7,764 nt of DNA from contig CAIUEQ010000149.1 in the NCBI GenBank assembly GCA_903898215.1, positions 1 through 7,764 of the forward strand. Reading direction: 5' to 3'. The stretch comes from an uncultured Bacteroidota bacterium. GTDB lineage: Bacteria > Bacteroidota > Bacteroidia > UKL13-3. The notes under the pieces were generated by a model. It did not search any database, had not been told where the DNA came from, and worked only from the letters and a program-made list of their open reading frames with translations. Positions within the stretch are counted from its first letter, which is position 1. Every line of letters begins with the position of its first letter. Positions 6,623-7,764 of this stretch are shown here, in pieces. A program made the translations under genes and the position numbers.

Positions 6623-7549
6623 ATGAAAGTTCTAATAACAGGAAGCAATGGTTTACTCGGTCAAAAACTTGTTGATGCATATAGAAAAATTGAAGGTTCG
6701 CAATTAATAGCAACAGCTAAAGGCATTGATCGTTATCCGGATAAAACAGGATATATTTTTGAATCGCTCGATATCACTAACCAAACAGAAGTTAATGCTA
6801 TCATTGAAAAACATAAACCTACTGTTGTGATCAATACTGCTGCAATGACAAATGTTGATGCCTGCGAAACAGACCACTCAGGATGTGATGCATTAAATAT
6901 TGATGCAGTAAAATATTTAGCTTTGGCTTGTAATGCTATTGGCGCACATTTTATTCATATATCTACAGATTTTATTTTTGATGGCACTCATGGACCTCTT
7001 GATGAAAATGAAAAAGCAAATCCGCTAAGTTATTATGGTAACTCAAAATTAATTGGCGAAAAAACTGTAATAGAAAATGCTAATAGCTGGGCGATTTTGA
7101 GAACAGTTTTAGTATATGGTGTTGTTAGTGATATGAGCCGAAGCAATATTGTACTTTGGGCAAAAAATAATTTAGAGCAAAATAAAAATATCAATGTGGT
7201 GGATGATCAATTCAGAACACCAACACTTGCCGAAGACCTTGCTCAAGGTTGCATGCTGGCCGCAGATAAAAAAGCTACCGGTATTTACCATATTTCAGGG
7301 AAAAACTTTTTAAGCGTTTTTGATCTAGTATATCGTGTTGCCGATTTCTGGAAACTGGATAAATCTCTCATTCATATTGCCAGCAGTGAAGGAATAAAAC
7401 AACCCGCAAAACGACCGCCAATTACTGGTTTCAGAATTGATAAAGCAGTAAAAGAATTAGGATATAAACCTCATAGTTTTGAAGAAGGTTTAGCAATCGT
7501 AAATCAACAACTTAATAACTCATTAACCAATAACTCAATAACTCAATAA
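6623..7549 (+). CDS. RmlD-like sugar-nucleotide reductase (dTDP-4-dehydrorhamnose reductase family)
   Basis: This 308-residue extended short-chain dehydrogenase/reductase is of the RmlD substrate-binding type. RmlD itself uses NAD(P)H to reduce dTDP-4-dehydro-L-rhamnose to dTDP-L-rhamnose for cell-surface glycans. The Rossmann loop TGSNGLLG (6-13), SLDITN (48-53), VVINTAAMTNVDACE (68-82), STDFIFDG (114-121) and catalytic Tyr138-X3-Lys142 (in LSYYGNSK) are all visible. So are LRTVLVYG (159-166) and DDQFRTPT (194-201), both characteristic of RmlD relatives. No rmlA, rmlB or rmlC lies nearby, so a different substrate is possible; general SDR oxidoreductase is the safe name. The last dozen residues (LNNSLTNNSITQ) are low complexity and encoded by an 8-base repeat. 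The start is supported by MKVLITG at the very N-terminus. The stop overlaps the next start as TAATG. Confidence 0.85.
   Translation: MKVLITGSNGLLGQKLVDAYRKIEGSQLIATAKGIDRYPDKTGYIFESLDITNQTEVNAIIEKHKPTVVINTAAMTNVDACETDHSGCDALNIDAVKYLALACNAIGAHFIHISTDFIFDGTHGPLDENEKANPLSYYGNSKLIGEKTVIENANSWAILRTVLVYGVVSDMSRSNIVLWAKNNLEQNKNINVVDDQFRTPTLAEDLAQGCMLAADKKATGIYHISGKNFLSVFDLVYRVADFWKLDKSLIHIASSEGIKQPAKRPPITGFRIDKAVKELGYKPHSFEEGLAIVNQQLNNSLTNNSITQ
7514..7549 (+). repeat. 8-base tandem repeat at the end of the RmlD-like gene
   Basis: The unit AATAACTC occurs at 7514-7521, 7529-7536 and 7537-7544. A degenerate 7-base copy (ATTAACC) lies at 7522-7528, and the partial unit AATAA (7545-7549) ends in the stop codon. 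It encodes the Asn/Ser/Thr-rich tail. Because the unit is not a multiple of three, gain or loss of one copy shifts the frame. Confidence 0.8.
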
Positions 7550-7710
7550 TGGATGCAAGCAATTTTTGGACATGGTTTATAGTAGAGGCTTTTGGAGCTG
7601 CTTATGTTGTTGGAGTTTTATATTATTTTTTTATTAGAAAATTTAAAAAAGAACAAAAGGAACTAAAAGAAAATGCCGAACGAAACAAAAAAACTCAAAA
7701 AACTCCTTAA
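7549..7710 (+). CDS. Small single-span membrane protein, uncharacterised
   Basis: This 53-residue ORF begins MDASNFWTWF and is not a family I can name. Residues 6-29 are hydrophobic and aromatic (FWTWFIVEAFGAAYVVGVLYYFFI) with one Glu at 13, consistent with one membrane helix. The segment after it is strongly charged (RKFKKEQKELKENAERNKK), probably a cytoplasmic helix or short coiled coil, so the N-terminus would face outward. Reality is supported by the TAATG overlap with the stop of the RmlD-like gene, the sensible membrane-protein composition, and the overlap of its last 38 bases with the next gene. No function is assigned. Confidence 0.65.
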   Translation: MDASNFWTWFIVEAFGAAYVVGVLYYFFIRKFKKEQKELKENAERNKKTQKTP

Positions 7711-7764
7711 AGAATATTTCGTTTTTTCAACAGGCGAAAGAAAAGGAATCATATGGTTACTCAC
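7673..7764 (+). CDS. Probable helix-hairpin-helix (ComEA-like) protein, 5' end only
   Basis: Only the first 30 codons are present (MPNETKKLKKLLKEYFVF then STGERKGIIWLL), and the frame runs off the window. The pattern of a basic helix, EYF-F, ERKGII and the start of a hydrophobic stretch resembles the N-terminus of Bacteroidetes membrane-anchored helix-hairpin-helix proteins related to ComEA, which bind DNA in natural transformation. The diagnostic HhH repeats lie outside the window, so this is a recollection of family pattern, not proof. The ATG overlaps the small membrane-protein gene by 38 bases in the +1 frame, implying coupling. Confidence 0.55.
   Translation, partial: MPNETKKLKKLLKEYFVFSTGERKGIIWLL

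Overview
The window is AT-rich DNA that looks like a chromosomal segment of a Bacteroidota (Bacteroidetes) bacterium. Three things point there. SecA carries the extra N-terminal segment and the enlarged preprotein-crosslinking region usual in that phylum. The tmRNA encodes a tag of the G-E-...-A-M-A-A type, close to the one I recall for Cytophaga. Several start codons are preceded by copies of, or near matches to, the Bacteroidetes -7 promoter box TAnnTTTG instead of Shine-Dalgarno sites. The species cannot be named from this sequence.

Layout: secA fills bases 1-2808 on the minus strand and loses its C-terminus at the window edge. Across a 151-base divergent gap lies a plus-strand gene for a secreted, probably outer-membrane beta-barrel protein (2960-3922), which ends in a clear hairpin terminator. 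metF (4014-4967) follows with its own promoter-like box. It converges, with only 4 bases between stop codons, on a small secreted protein of unknown function on the minus strand (4972-5445). Upstream of that gene, also on the minus strand, is a complete one-piece tmRNA gene (ssrA, 5486-5849). Its tRNA-like ends, two pseudoknots and tag reading frame can all be read directly.

From 5989 to the right end every gene is on the plus strand and tightly packed: an MntA-type minimal nucleotidyltransferase, a HepT-type HEPN RNase (11-base overlap), an RmlD-like sugar-nucleotide reductase (6-base gap), an unrecognised 53-residue single-span membrane protein (stop and start overlap as TAATG), and the start of what is probably a helix-hairpin-helix/ComEA-like protein (38-base overlap). 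The first two form a toxin-antitoxin pair in which the nucleotidyltransferase should AMPylate and silence the RNase. The spacing suggests that the pair shares a transcript with the downstream genes.

I found no wholly new system. The points worth a second look are the MntA-HepT pair beside ssrA and in line with housekeeping-type genes, a short variant tmRNA tag, promoter boxes so close to start codons that leaders would be nearly absent, an 8-base tandem repeat running into the stop/start junction after the RmlD-like gene, and the small membrane protein.
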